A DNA stretch of 36,021 nucleotides. Source: a virus. The notes below the pieces were generated by a model. It had not been told where the DNA came from. It searched no databases and was given only the letters and a program-made list of their open reading frames with translations. Each line of letters opens with the position of its first letter. Position 1 is the stretch's first letter. A program made the translations under genes and the position numbers. Below, piece by piece: positions 17,501 through 25,266 of the stretch. Location: IMG/VR virus record IMGVR_UViG_3300038307_000315, positions 1-36,021 of that record, one strand, 5' to 3'.

Positions 17501-19752
17501 ACTACGTATCTAGTTCCACCAGATACCCAAGTAAAGGTTGGGGTTCCATTATCATCCACTCCCACGTTAAATAGCGCGCCCGACCCGCTTCCTGACGTGG
17601 AGGTTTGAGCTAAGTTGGAATGACTTTTGCTGGCTAGCCAAGCACCACCCGGATGCTGCGTCCAACTTACCGGGTGGATGCTGGAAGTCGGCGGGTTTAT
17701 GCTAGAGGGAATAGCTCCAGCTGGTATGGTTCCAGAGCCTAGCTTTTGAACCTGAAGGGTTCTTCCGGCCATCTTTTTGTCGTTTCTAAACTCGTCGTAT
17801 ACGCTAATTACATCGCCGGGCCTTATATACATTCCTTCTTGGCCTGCGGAAAATGATATTGATTCCGTTTCCAGTATTTCACTTTTTAGTATCCATTCTC
17901 CAAATCTTTTAGCTTGCGCTTTGCTCGTGCAGCCAATAGCAGAAGTCTCTACTTCTCTTATTCCGTATCTTTGTATGCCAGCTTGGTCTTCTGTGTATGA
18001 AATTGCAGGTTTATATAAGTTATTTTTGTCGGAATATCTTACTATTGCCACAGTATGTCTGGCTTTTTTCGCAGAAGATGTATAGGTAAATATTCCGTCT
18101 ATTGCGTTAGAAGTATTAAAATGGTAGATTGGGTCCTTGGGTCTATCTTGAGAGACATATATGTTTCCAAAAGCATAATAAGCGATGGCCCTAAACGCGG
18201 AAGCTAAGTCGTTAACGACTTTAAAGGCCTCTTCTCTTGACGTAATAATATGATTTAAGGTGAACCTAGGCTCTAACCCTCCTTTTCCGTCAGAGACCAA
18301 GACATCACAGTATTTAGCTATGTCGTATAGCGTCCACTTGTCAACGAATTTGGAATCTATATAGTCACCCAGTCCGTATCTATTATTAGTGAGAAGGTCG
18401 TAAAAACACCAAGCTGGGTTATTTGTCCATTCTTTTTTAGCTTTGAAGCACCCATCCCAAAAGCCTGAAGACTCATCATAGTTTCTTAATAAGGGATTGT
18501 AGTTATTGGGGATTTTTACTTTTAACAGTTTGGTGTCGTAGTGTCTCGATGGTATTCGCGAAAAGAATTCGGCGCTATACCTTGAGTAAACCATCGCGCA
18601 GTAAGGGTATCTGAGCTTAGAATCGTAAACCTCAATGATTGAATCTACGTAGCTATCATTTTTTAAAAAAGTATGAAATGAGTCTGGGGTAAGTCTTACT
18701 ATTTTAATTTCCCATCCCTGAAAATAGTCTTTGCGAGCGCTGTCTCTCTCGCTGTTGCTAAGGGCTATTTCTACGCTTCTTATATAAGGCTCTTCTATTC
18801 TGCCGAAAATTTCTTCTTCTACGACTGGTTTTTTTGGCCAAGGAATAAAAAGGTCTTCGTCAGAATTGTCCGTACGAGAGCCCCCTTGTTTTCCTTTGAA
18901 ATTTTTCGTGTCGAACATCGGACGGACGTAAATTTGATATTTAACTTTGCGAGCTCGCATGTCGCCACCGCCGTACTCCTGTTGCTTGCCTTTCTTCTTA
19001 GTGCCTTCTGGTTGCGCAAAAAACCCTATATGGTCCTCGTCACCGTCGAACACTTTAATATCGTCTTTTTGATCGTCTTGTATGCTTTCTAAAAGTTTTG
19101 TGACTTTTATATTCACTCTTACGGCCACGCACTCTTTGTTCGATACAGTGTATATTTTTGCATTTCTATCAATGTCCCCTAGGATAATGGGAGAGTTCCG
19201 GGCGCCGTTTCCTAAATAGGCAGGGGCTCCGTCGCCGCCGTGATAGTATCCCGGAGTTTTTCCTTCTCCGATCTCTATGCTTGGGCCGAATAGTCTTTCT
19301 CCAATGTTTCTGAATAGAGTAAGCTCAAACCCATCTTGACCTTTAAAGTTTTTATCGTTAGGTAGGTTGGGATTCAGCGCGGGGAGTTTTCCCTGCGGTA
19401 TTCCTTCTGTCCACTCTACGTTTACTTCTTGAAAATTGTAAAATCCGTTTTTATCTACTACTGGAGTTTCGTTCCAGTAAATAGATCTTAAATACCCTAG
19501 TTTTTCGTTACATGATCCGTCTTTGTCTAAGGCGGTGTAGGGTTTGAATGAATAGGTTTGATATCCGATTTCCCCAGCGTTTCCAGCAAAATGATGCTCG
19601 CCTTTTACCAGCCCTTCTATTTCTCCTTCTGACAACAAGTCGGCAACGTCCAGAGTAGATAAAGAAGTATAAAGTGCTTTTTCATCTTTTGTATGAGACA
19701 CCCCTACCTCGTCTAAAATAGGCGTTCTTGGTTCTGCTCCGTCTTTGTCCAT
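14551..19752 (-). CDS. Tail tip attachment protein, lambda J-like
   Basis: A 1,733-residue host-specificity protein of the tail tip (lambda J is 1,132). The N-terminal part contains TLDVADLLSEGEIEGLV, typical of J proteins. Residues about 447-655 match the central Phage-tail_3/J region, from the NRYGLGDYI segment to PGDVISVYDE. At residues about 694-776 it carries a Gly/Ser-rich beta module that also occurs in the L-like protein of this operon. Beta-rich, fibronectin-like domains follow. From about residue 1420 a cysteine motif (GACC ... C-x7-C ... C-x4-C) occurs, resembling a Cys-rich module seen in many environmental proteins. It is preceded by I, K, L and M equivalents, which confirms the assignment. 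The extra length probably carries receptor-binding domains. Confidence 0.93.
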   Translation of the reverse strand: MDKDGAEPRTPILDEVGVSHTKDEKALYTSLSTLDVADLLSEGEIEGLVKGEHHFAGNAGEIGYQTYSFKPYTALDKDGSCNEKLGYLRSIYWNETPVVDKNGFYNFQEVNVEWTEGIPQGKLPALNPNLPNDKNFKGQDGFELTLFRNIGERLFGPSIEIGEGKTPGYYHGGDGAPAYLGNGARNSPIILGDIDRNAKIYTVSNKECVAVRVNIKVTKLLESIQDDQKDDIKVFDGDEDHIGFFAQPEGTKKKGKQQEYGGGDMRARKVKYQIYVRPMFDTKNFKGKQGGSRTDNSDEDLFIPWPKKPVVEEEIFGRIEEPYIRSVEIALSNSERDSARKDYFQGWEIKIVRLTPDSFHTFLKNDSYVDSIIEVYDSKLRYPYCAMVYSRYSAEFFSRIPSRHYDTKLLKVKIPNNYNPLLRNYDESSGFWDGCFKAKKEWTNNPAWCFYDLLTNNRYGLGDYIDSKFVDKWTLYDIAKYCDVLVSDGKGGLEPRFTLNHIITSREEAFKVVNDLASAFRAIAYYAFGNIYVSQDRPKDPIYHFNTSNAIDGIFTYTSSAKKARHTVAIVRYSDKNNLYKPAISYTEDQAGIQRYGIREVETSAIGCTSKAQAKRFGEWILKSEILETESISFSAGQEGMYIRPGDVISVYDEFRNDKKMAGRTLQVQKLGSGTIPAGAIPSSINPPTSSIHPVSWTQHPGGAWLASKSHSNLAQTSTSGSGSGALFNVGVDDNGTPTFTWVSGGTRYVVGDTLTFTDPGYASDHGVIRTVDLTVNGLESPNDYYMIGNSIIIDKAIDFTANKEYKLDILTPAGYLEPTQITPSDCEETISFTESTEVDYIKKESYSTRLDFFNNNWAEGGYFSFKNRGPVGVDITEAIVYPQRRGNLSVSRDTAKLVAGGDGHSFINEHTITVDSSRSQMEFLFQPIKDYLPEPTNAQKEHGVSKWAVMQRFEVSYVADGKTYYLPLGDTGDSDGTDQAVTSIDETLAKDGEYVTNIAKLFQFKEVSDEDYNDGKFVNFSFYLGSKYLPAVETPSAPNNTDRYTDPHTGGIDVLHGQIIKDKKGNDITSPYGRTHGDIFECLKWYEANGSADEKAAATRELKFVDFHLAGFRQRTTAPTDVYIAENFFNSGPLREDKSRKANKFIAFEKPAGITSLTIKVFSPINGTSTSKNENPLGITLKALKEENKVTAYNAVFNAYKIGLRRTHLWAKATEKSTVENVKVRSTNTDKSLTSADVPEIRRSQIQTIYFSGFQAVTHTGNFSSDYSIGGSGIVTQIFTDTQTQKQLDFDNYVITGYNAASVIGELSDDENEYSSDYQNISGADLVWSIEPSINDMTLNRDYTLDPEFASGHAQQYKVININENESKYDITALEHTPIKYDNLGEDDPGEEESDTVPGGPPENPSMEQDSAENPNPGVKGACCVEDQTYVTNSTDLPMGDMLFPNSVGNMQFERGLMMPANPNERQMLDYDKYYKLYPNHVRGGTYAGQFGTTPAGEIAGSLVFQGYDRQCFNDMTEDECADLTANDLYDGSAEGISSDLNLVKNFTPGQTCEEVNCGTPEEIKVDPILPKEKDDEQFINLNFKIAADFTSISHFKGEDTNKYKLKMFTDQEAYEKNLMGVGVSAGNNRASKKAALGKYYDHLGCINLSPSCSDRNLENDNCYEEQYEKKVTQYGSNFVICKTAVFEATPNDSFKSLIDDECSKPVKGAGTPGGLEVDIEKEIDIQEYYAS
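17425..17670 (-). repeat. Duplicated beta-domain module, copy in the J-like gene
   Basis: Encodes about 82 residues with the pattern W ... GGAWLASKSHS ... TSGSGSGALFNV ... PTFTWVSGG ... Y.VGDTLTF. The same pattern, with clear DNA similarity (for example TGACTTT and CCAAGCACCA blocks in the same order), recurs at 21925-22165 in the L-like gene. Both copies sit as insertions in otherwise lambda-like proteins. Edges are approximate. Confidence 0.7.
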
Positions 19753-19769
19753 TTTTACTCAATCACTAT

Positions 19770-20699
19770 TTAGCTAGCGTTTTTTGAAAGTTCTTTCCGC
19801 TCATTGAATCCCCCGCGTCCGTCTGAAACTATAATAGTAGGTGGGGATACGTTTTTATGAGGAGCGCAATCATCCGCTTCGGAAGATTGTTCATTAATCT
19901 CGGCAGCTCTTTTTCTCATCATGTTTTGAAGTGTTCCGTAGAGAATACCACCCCCAACTGCTTCGCTTTTATTTTTGATTTTATCGCGATAGTCCAAGCC
20001 ATAGTTTTCTCTTCCCCAGTGATCTTTTCCGGTAAGGTCGCTTGAGTTTTTCTCTCTTCCTGACTCGACGTCATAGGTATCTACACTTGACTGAACAACC
20101 TGACTGCCGACCATTAATCTTCCGTACCCAATAAAGACCGGACCGCCCTCTCTTACCGTATTTACCGGCCCAGAAAAGAGATAAGACGCGCGACCTCCAC
20201 CTTCTATTTCTCGAAAATCTGCAAATTCGGGCATGGGGGTGAGCAGGTTAGCAACTCCCGCCGCTACTAAGCCTACACCTCCAGCAATGAGAGCCATTCC
20301 CATTTGTGCACTAGTTCCGTAAGTGAAAACTCCCAAGACTATTAAAACGATCCCAATAATTATAGCAAATATGTCTTTACTATCGGCGCCCTCAACTACC
20401 GGCACAATGTCAATGCTTTTTAAATTTTCAAAGTCTCTAATAAGCTCAGAAGATTGCACCCCTTCTTTTGTGTTTATGTCTTTTTCTTTGTCGTATAAAA
20501 AATCTTTTTCGTTTATCAAGACTCTATATTTTATGTTTTGCTTGTCGTTTTTGATTAAGCTTTTGTAAAGTTTTTTACTTTGACTTTCTATGGCTCTCAT
20601 AGCCTCTCCTATTGAAGAAACTGCCATTTTCCAAGATTCCCTGCCTACCTGTTTGCCGAGAGCTCCGTGAAGTTTTATGTTTACTAAGCTGCTGTTCAT
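19770..20699 (-). CDS. Tail assembly protein, lambda I-like
   Basis: A 309-residue homologue of lambda tail assembly protein I (lambda I is 223). Residues 6-25 carry the family start (VNIKLHGALGKQVG...W). Residues about 110-153 are a hydrophobic Gly/Ala-rich segment (IFAIIIGIVLIVLGVF and onward) typical of the family. After it comes the conserved SGPVNTVREGGPVFIGYG segment. The C-terminal about 80 residues are hydrophilic and probably flexible. Its ATG overlaps the stop of the K-like gene by four bases (ATGA), a sign of translational coupling. In lambda, I is needed for tip assembly but is not found in the finished virion. Confidence 0.92.
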   Translation of the reverse strand: MNSSLVNIKLHGALGKQVGRESWKMAVSSIGEAMRAIESQSKKLYKSLIKNDKQNIKYRVLINEKDFLYDKEKDINTKEGVQSSELIRDFENLKSIDIVPVVEGADSKDIFAIIIGIVLIVLGVFTYGTSAQMGMALIAGGVGLVAAGVANLLTPMPEFADFREIEGGGRASYLFSGPVNTVREGGPVFIGYGRLMVGSQVVQSSVDTYDVESGREKNSSDLTGKDHWGRENYGLDYRDKIKNKSEAVGGGILYGTLQNMMRKRAAEINEQSSEADDCAPHKNVSPPTIIVSDGRGGFNERKELSKNAS

Positions 20700-21448
20700 T
20701 TTGAATACCTATACACGTCTATTAGTTTGGATCTATAAAATCTACCCAAGTCTTCGACTGTTGGGTGCCTGTTGACTGGGTGATGGTAGATTTGGTTGTC
20801 TCCTACTAAAACAGCCCAGTGGTCGTAAAGAGGCGAAAAGCTTGACTTAAATATAGAAAAGCATAACACGTCTCCTTCTCGCATGCTGTCTTTGTTTATT
20901 TTTTTAAACTTATTATTAACGTTTAGCACGTCTTCTATTAAATTAGGAAATCTCTCCGGCCAATGAGAGTCTCTTGAGTTATATTTTCCCACAGTAAGTA
21001 TGTCGTTTTTTATTTTTACTCCTTTTTCTTCTAAATAATCTACAACTAACATTATGCAGTCTGCTACGCCCCACTTAAACTTTTTAGACAGGTTGCTTAC
21101 TCCATTTTTTTTATGTTCGTAAAGATGAAACGAATCGTTTTTTATGTTATATAAAACATAGTCTACTTGGTGTTTTTTACTGTTTTCTTTGTCTCCTATG
21201 CTGAATTCTTCGTTGTCAGAAATATGAGAGTGGTAGACGGCTTTTATTTCGCCACGTAAGGACGCCTTAAGATAATCTTTTGGGTTTAGCGAAAAAAAAG
21301 TTTGCTTGTTTTCGGCAGAATTCCTGCACTCAAAGGTTTCGAGGTCGAATTTTTCTTTTGTTTGCACTATCAGACCGCAGCATTCTTCGCTTTGGTTTTT
21401 AAAAGCGTGTTCTTTGATTCTTTCTTTTGTTTCTTTTGAAATAATCAT
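20696..21448 (-). CDS. Tail tip peptidase, lambda K-like (JAMM plus NlpC/P60)
   Basis: A 250-residue two-domain protein. The N-terminal JAB/MPN domain has the JAMM metal motif complete: Glu21/Glu22 (EECCGL), His73-x-His75, then Ser83-x-x-Asp86. The C-terminal NlpC/P60 domain has the catalytic cysteine C131 (GVADCIMLV) and histidine H210 (YDHWAVLVGD), with His222/His223 as the likely third polar residue. NlpC/P60 enzymes cut peptidoglycan stem peptides, and lambda K is thought to process or complete the tail tip. Both active sites appear intact. The gene lies between L and I equivalents with a 4-base gap to L and an ATGA overlap with I. Confidence 0.94.
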   Translation of the reverse strand: MIISKETKERIKEHAFKNQSEECCGLIVQTKEKFDLETFECRNSAENKQTFFSLNPKDYLKASLRGEIKAVYHSHISDNEEFSIGDKENSKKHQVDYVLYNIKNDSFHLYEHKKNGVSNLSKKFKWGVADCIMLVVDYLEEKGVKIKNDILTVGKYNSRDSHWPERFPNLIEDVLNVNNKFKKINKDSMREGDVLCFSIFKSSFSPLYDHWAVLVGDNQIYHHPVNRHPTVEDLGRFYRSKLIDVYRYSK

Positions 21449-21452
21449 TGTA

Positions 21453-22955
21453 TTATGTTATCGTTTGCTCTAGTCTGGTCGCGTTTGGAAAGCCTCCGTA
21501 TTGGAGCTCCCCTTTTACAAAGTCTTTTGTTTCTCCTATTTCGACTGCTCCTTTTGCCCCCCACCTTTTTCTGCATGCGTACAGGGTTTTTGAGCACATA
21601 TCCGAGATCCAGTAGTCTGGGTTCGGGGGAGCGTATTTAGAAACCCCGGGCGGGGTTGATTTGGGGATATTGGTTTTAGCGACAAAGTAATAGTTGATTT
21701 CATTTTTTGTCATTTTGACATATTCTCCTATTTTATATTCTTTATTTGTCCATTTTCCCATAGGTTTCAGTTCGGCTACCCCCAAAATTCTTTTTATGTC
21801 TTCGTCTCTTATTGTGGCAACGGGGGGAGCCTTTTCAGGGAGGGCCAGCTGGCTATCTCTTATGCCGCATTTAGCCAAGAGGGGGCTCATTGTGCCGGGG
21901 CCAGCTATAGTGTCGGGATACCCGAGGACATTAACATACAAGACGCAGGATTGACCAGATAAGAACGGATCATTAAATGTGAGTGTGTCTCCTACCTCAT
22001 ATCCAATCCCACCCGAAACCCAAGTGAAGGTTGGGATTCCCCCGGTGTCTGTTTCCACAGAAAAGAGCGCACCCGTTCCGCTTCCAGTAGTGGATGCTTG
22101 TGTAAATGCTGAATGACTTTGACTCGCTCCCCAAGCACCAGATGTTGCTGTCTTCGACCAACCAGACGAAGCCACAGATAATAAGCCGAACTTTTTACTT
22201 TCTTTTTGCTCATAAAAACATCCACATCCCCTATAGGTAAAGCTGCATTTTTGAGCAAGGACAACCCTTCTTGGGAGCTTAATTCCTTCCACGTCTATTA
22301 ACGCGCTTAGTTCGTATTCTAGGTTTACTTTGTTTTCGTTAGATTTTCTTTCTATATAAAAAACATCTCTTGGGAATTCTGCGTAGGGGTCTGGCTCGTA
22401 TTCATCTGGAAAGGGGGAAGAGTAGACTCCTTGCGTCGAGTCAACTTTTTGGCTTATGTCGGAGAAGTTTTTAGCGTCTAAATACTTTGCAAAAGTTCTT
22501 ATTCTTGTTACTTTTGCACCTATTATGTCTCCGTATTTATGAACAGCTCTTCTTAAGATGCTTAGAGCTTCTATTTCTTCTTCTTTTTGCGCGGTTATCC
22601 TTAAGACAGGAGTCGGAAGAGTTCCTCTTGAGCTTATATCAAATCCTTCGGCTTGGATTGGTGCTGGAAAATAAGTTTTTCCTTGCCAGAATATATAGGA
22701 GTTGATAGCTTTTGCATTGTTGTGAAACCTTAAGATATTAGCGCTTTCTACGTCGTCATCGGCACCCCCAAAAGCTATGCCTATATCTTCTCCGTCATCG
22801 ACTAAAGAAGAGCCTATGCTTTTAACCACAGAGGTTAAGTCGAACTCAAAAAGATGTATTAAAGAAGAGGGGGAGAGACTAGTAGCTTCGTACATCAATG
22901 ACTTGATGGATTTCCTAGCCTGATCTTTGTCTTTTATATGATAATCTTTTGCCAT
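21453..22955 (-). CDS. Minor tail protein, lambda L-like, with inserted modules
   Basis: A 500-residue homologue of lambda minor tail protein L (232 residues). Conserved cysteines of the family, which bind an iron-sulfur cluster in lambda L, are visible: CSFTYRGCGC near residues 237-246, and C454 and C461 in MCSKTLYACRKRW. Between the two cysteine pairs two extra segments are inserted. One is a Gly/Ser-rich beta module (about 264-345) shared with the J-like protein. The other is a carbohydrate-binding-like segment (about 400-450) with EYKIGEYVKM ... NYYFVAK ... PDYW, like family 5/12 modules. The ATG overlaps the preceding stop as TAATG. Confidence 0.9.
   Translation of the reverse strand: MAKDYHIKDKDQARKSIKSLMYEATSLSPSSLIHLFEFDLTSVVKSIGSSLVDDGEDIGIAFGGADDDVESANILRFHNNAKAINSYIFWQGKTYFPAPIQAEGFDISSRGTLPTPVLRITAQKEEEIEALSILRRAVHKYGDIIGAKVTRIRTFAKYLDAKNFSDISQKVDSTQGVYSSPFPDEYEPDPYAEFPRDVFYIERKSNENKVNLEYELSALIDVEGIKLPRRVVLAQKCSFTYRGCGCFYEQKESKKFGLLSVASSGWSKTATSGAWGASQSHSAFTQASTTGSGTGALFSVETDTGGIPTFTWVSGGIGYEVGDTLTFNDPFLSGQSCVLYVNVLGYPDTIAGPGTMSPLLAKCGIRDSQLALPEKAPPVATIRDEDIKRILGVAELKPMGKWTNKEYKIGEYVKMTKNEINYYFVAKTNIPKSTPPGVSKYAPPNPDYWISDMCSKTLYACRKRWGAKGAVEIGETKDFVKGELQYGGFPNATRLEQTIT
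21925..22165 (-). repeat. Duplicated beta-domain module, copy in the L-like gene
   Basis: Encodes about 80 residues following the same pattern as the J copy: SGAWGASQSHS ... TTGSGTGALFSV ... PTFTWVSGG ... GYEVGDTLTF. It lies between the two cysteine pairs of the L protein, a place where lambda L has no such domain. The edges are estimates from where the protein similarity fades. Confidence 0.7.
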
Positions 22956-23524
22956 TATCTGTTCACCTCAATGAATTCAGCTGATATTGTATAGTTATTA
23001 TAGAAGACAAATTCGCTATTCCAACTTTTACATACAAAAAGTTTCTTGTACCCAACGTCGTTATGAGGCTCAGGAAGATCTTCGAAGATAAAAGACTCTA
23101 CTGCTTTTCTAGCTTTTAAAAAATGGTTTATCGCTTTTGATTCTTTTATGTCTCTGTGCTCAAATTTAAGAGAAAGCTTTAAAAAGTCGTTAAAAATTCC
23201 GTCTTGAAACCTTTGCTCATATCCGTTGCCGAAAAGTATGTTTACCGTTTTAGGGCTATGTTCTACGGTCGTGTTATAAGAGGGGTTCCAAATAAATTTT
23301 GGTTTATTTTTTCCGTTTGAAGCAACAGTAACCCCACCCCAGAGAGGGGAATCTGAAGAAGGGGTGTTCGCTAGGTTATTATTTGATGTACTATAGTAAT
23401 ATTTTACGCTTTTAGGGACATTTGAGGGGGTAAAGCGTTCAAATTTGGCTACAATGTCGTCTTTAGAGTAAGTAACACCACTGTCATGCTCCGTAATATT
23501 ATAAATACTGTTTTCGTCAGCCAT
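22955..23524 (-). CDS. Minor tail protein, lambda M-like, with N-terminal CBM-like segment
   Basis: A 189-residue protein, first gene of the tail-tip operon. The C-terminal half matches the lambda M (Phage_min_tail) family: FGNGYEQRFQDGIFNDFLKL and the FLKARKAVESF segment, ending in a beta strand (YNNYTISAEFIEV). The N-terminal about 65 residues are an addition compared with lambda M (109 residues). They carry YSKDDIVAKF ... KYYYST ... NTPSSDSPLWGG, the layout of carbohydrate-binding modules of family 5/12, probably for contact with cell-surface sugars. It has one of the better Shine-Dalgarno sites in this operon (AAGGA, about 5 bases before ATG). It diverges from the gene at 23575. Confidence 0.88.
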   Translation of the reverse strand: MADENSIYNITEHDSGVTYSKDDIVAKFERFTPSNVPKSVKYYYSTSNNNLANTPSSDSPLWGGVTVASNGKNKPKFIWNPSYNTTVEHSPKTVNILFGNGYEQRFQDGIFNDFLKLSLKFEHRDIKESKAINHFLKARKAVESFIFEDLPEPHNDVGYKKLFVCKSWNSEFVFYNNYTISAEFIEVNR

Positions 23525-23574
23525 TTTTCCTTAAACCTCTCAAAATATTACACTAAAAAGTGTAAATAGAGTAG
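23525..23574. promoter_or_regulatory. Divergent promoter region with TTACACT-AAAA-AGTGTAA palindrome
   Basis: This 50-bp gap separates the minus-strand tail-tip operon from the plus-strand 23575 operon, so promoters for both must lie here or in the flanking genes. TTACACT (23548-23554) and AGTGTAA (23559-23565) are a perfect inverted repeat with an AAAA spacer. The right arm contributes TGTAAA, ending 8 bases before the ATG at 23575. The left arm, read on the minus strand, gives AGTGTAATATT about 24 bases before the ATG at 23524. No clear -35 boxes are seen, so a phage-specific or activator-dependent promoter is possible. Confidence 0.55.
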
Positions 23575-24381
23575 ATGTTGTCAAGGATAAGGAGAGAAGG
23601 TCAGAAATTGGCGGTAAACGGAACTGGTATTAACGCAGTTCAGAGCCTTTCTTTTGGCTACGAGTCAACAGCACAACCGATCACGACGCTGGGCCTCAAT
23701 AAGGTTGTTTATGCCCCCGGAGCCCCTCAGACAGCGTCTATTCGAGCAAATAGCTTAATGGTCTATGACGATTTCTTTATACAGTTCACAGGAGAACTTC
23801 CGTTTAGCGGTCAGGTAGACTATAAAGATCAAAACGTAAAATTCACAGAGGCTTACTTGACCTCCTATTCTTCTTCTTGTTCTATAGGAGAGATCCCGTC
23901 TTTAGGCATGGGCGCTGACATTTACGGAGAAATGGGGACAGGTGATTATTTAAATTTTGAAACAATAACTCCTCACGATACGGAATTAAAAATAGCTGGC
24001 TATAACTCAATAAATATAAATTTAGACGAATTCAATACAAATAGAGTAAATAGTTACTCTTTAGATATTCAAACACCAAGAACTGCCGTTTATGCTTTTA
24101 ACGATAAAACCCCATCCGAGGTGGTTTCTGAATCTCCTTTGGATATAACGATGCAATTTTCAATAGACGCAGATGATTATAAAATAAAAAACATTAGATT
24201 TGTCCCAGAAGAAACTTCTTTCAGGAACGTTTCTATATCTATAAACAAAAACAACTCAACGGAAAACATCAAAACCTTCTCGTTCAGGAATATGCTTTTG
24301 ATCTCCGAGCAGTATCAGTCAGACATGAACGGGAATGTGCAAATAAGCTTTGTTTTAAAAGGAACAGTATTAAGGGTGTAA
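23575..24381 (+). CDS. Tail-tube-like structural protein, paralogue 1
   Basis: A 268-residue beta-rich protein, first of three similar consecutive genes. Residues about 18-60 carry the pattern seen in the next two proteins: a beta strand, then QPITTLGLNK in place of the PVYSIG motif, then a strand rich in TAS. No named family is certain, but the pattern is like tail tube or tube-capping beta-barrel proteins. The ATG is preceded by no Shine-Dalgarno sequence; the -10-like TGTAAA lies 8 bases before it. It is the most divergent of the three and lacks a clear second copy of the motif. Confidence 0.72.
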   Translation: MLSRIRREGQKLAVNGTGINAVQSLSFGYESTAQPITTLGLNKVVYAPGAPQTASIRANSLMVYDDFFIQFTGELPFSGQVDYKDQNVKFTEAYLTSYSSSCSIGEIPSLGMGADIYGEMGTGDYLNFETITPHDTELKIAGYNSININLDEFNTNRVNSYSLDIQTPRTAVYAFNDKTPSEVVSESPLDITMQFSIDADDYKIKNIRFVPEETSFRNVSISINKNNSTENIKTFSFRNMLLISEQYQSDMNGNVQISFVLKGTVLRV

Positions 24382-24390
24382 AATATAGAA

Positions 24391-25266
24391 ATGGCTTCGA
24401 TAAGATATGATCAAATTCCGCTGACGATTCAGTACGGTTCTCGGACCGAAAAGATCTTAGCGTACGACTGTTCTCTTAGCGAAACTGCGGATTTGCAGCC
24501 AGTTTACTCAATTGGTAAAAAGGGAGTTGCGGAGCAGACCCCTCAAGGAGCTAGGACTGCGAGTGTCTCTTTTTCCTATACCCCTGTTCTTACAGGTATT
24601 ACTAACGAAAGGTTTAAGTCGAAGGGCGACTATAATATAATAAACGGCGTTGCGAATGAACTCAAAACGACAAAGGCTTCGCAATCTTTTGGTGTATCTT
24701 TGATGTTCGGCGGTATAAGCGGAGAGGGGTTGCTGACTTCTTACTCTGTTTCTCTTGAACCTTACGCCCCTGTTCAATGCAGTGTTAACTTTGAGCTTTT
24801 TGGCTCGGGGGAAAATATTCCAGCGTCTGGAGAGCTCAGGGCTCAGTCTTTATTTAGAAGTCCCGCTTCGGATTTGGCTTCTAAGGTAGGACACTCGGCT
24901 TATTCTTCTTTTATGACCGCTCAGTCTCCGGCTACGATCACAAGCTCTGATGAAACAGGTATTTTGAAATCGGTTAATTACTCTATAAATTTTAATTATG
25001 AGCCTGTTTATAAACTGGGACAAGAGTTTCCTTCAACGTTTTTGTACCATTCAGCTACAGAGGAAGCGAGGTTGATGGAAAATGTTTATGAAACGGGAAT
25101 TGCTTTTACTGGTAAGTCTGAAAAATTTCACTTAGACGTAAAAAGTATAGATAATAGAAATACTATTTCTGTTAATATGAAAAACCCTGTTTTAATGAGT
25201 ACTCAACTAAGAGTTGGTTCTAATGGGGTCGCGGAAACCGAAAAAACTATAAGGAGTTTCTATTAA
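24391..25266 (+). CDS. Tail-tube-like structural protein, paralogue 2 (internally duplicated)
   Basis: A 291-residue beta-rich protein. Residues 25-60 contain CSLSETADLQPVYSIGKKG followed by a strand (ARTASVSFSY). The motif returns in the second half (YSINFNYEPVYKLGQ, Pro205-Gly210), so the protein looks like two copies of one beta-sandwich domain. This matches the neighbour downstream. A tail tube or tip-ring role is inferred from fold pattern and gene context. It is separated from the preceding gene by 9 bases, and its stop overlaps the start of the next gene (TAATG). Confidence 0.75.
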   Translation: MASIRYDQIPLTIQYGSRTEKILAYDCSLSETADLQPVYSIGKKGVAEQTPQGARTASVSFSYTPVLTGITNERFKSKGDYNIINGVANELKTTKASQSFGVSLMFGGISGEGLLTSYSVSLEPYAPVQCSVNFELFGSGENIPASGELRAQSLFRSPASDLASKVGHSAYSSFMTAQSPATITSSDETGILKSVNYSINFNYEPVYKLGQEFPSTFLYHSATEEARLMENVYETGIAFTGKSEKFHLDVKSIDNRNTISVNMKNPVLMSTQLRVGSNGVAETEKTIRSFY

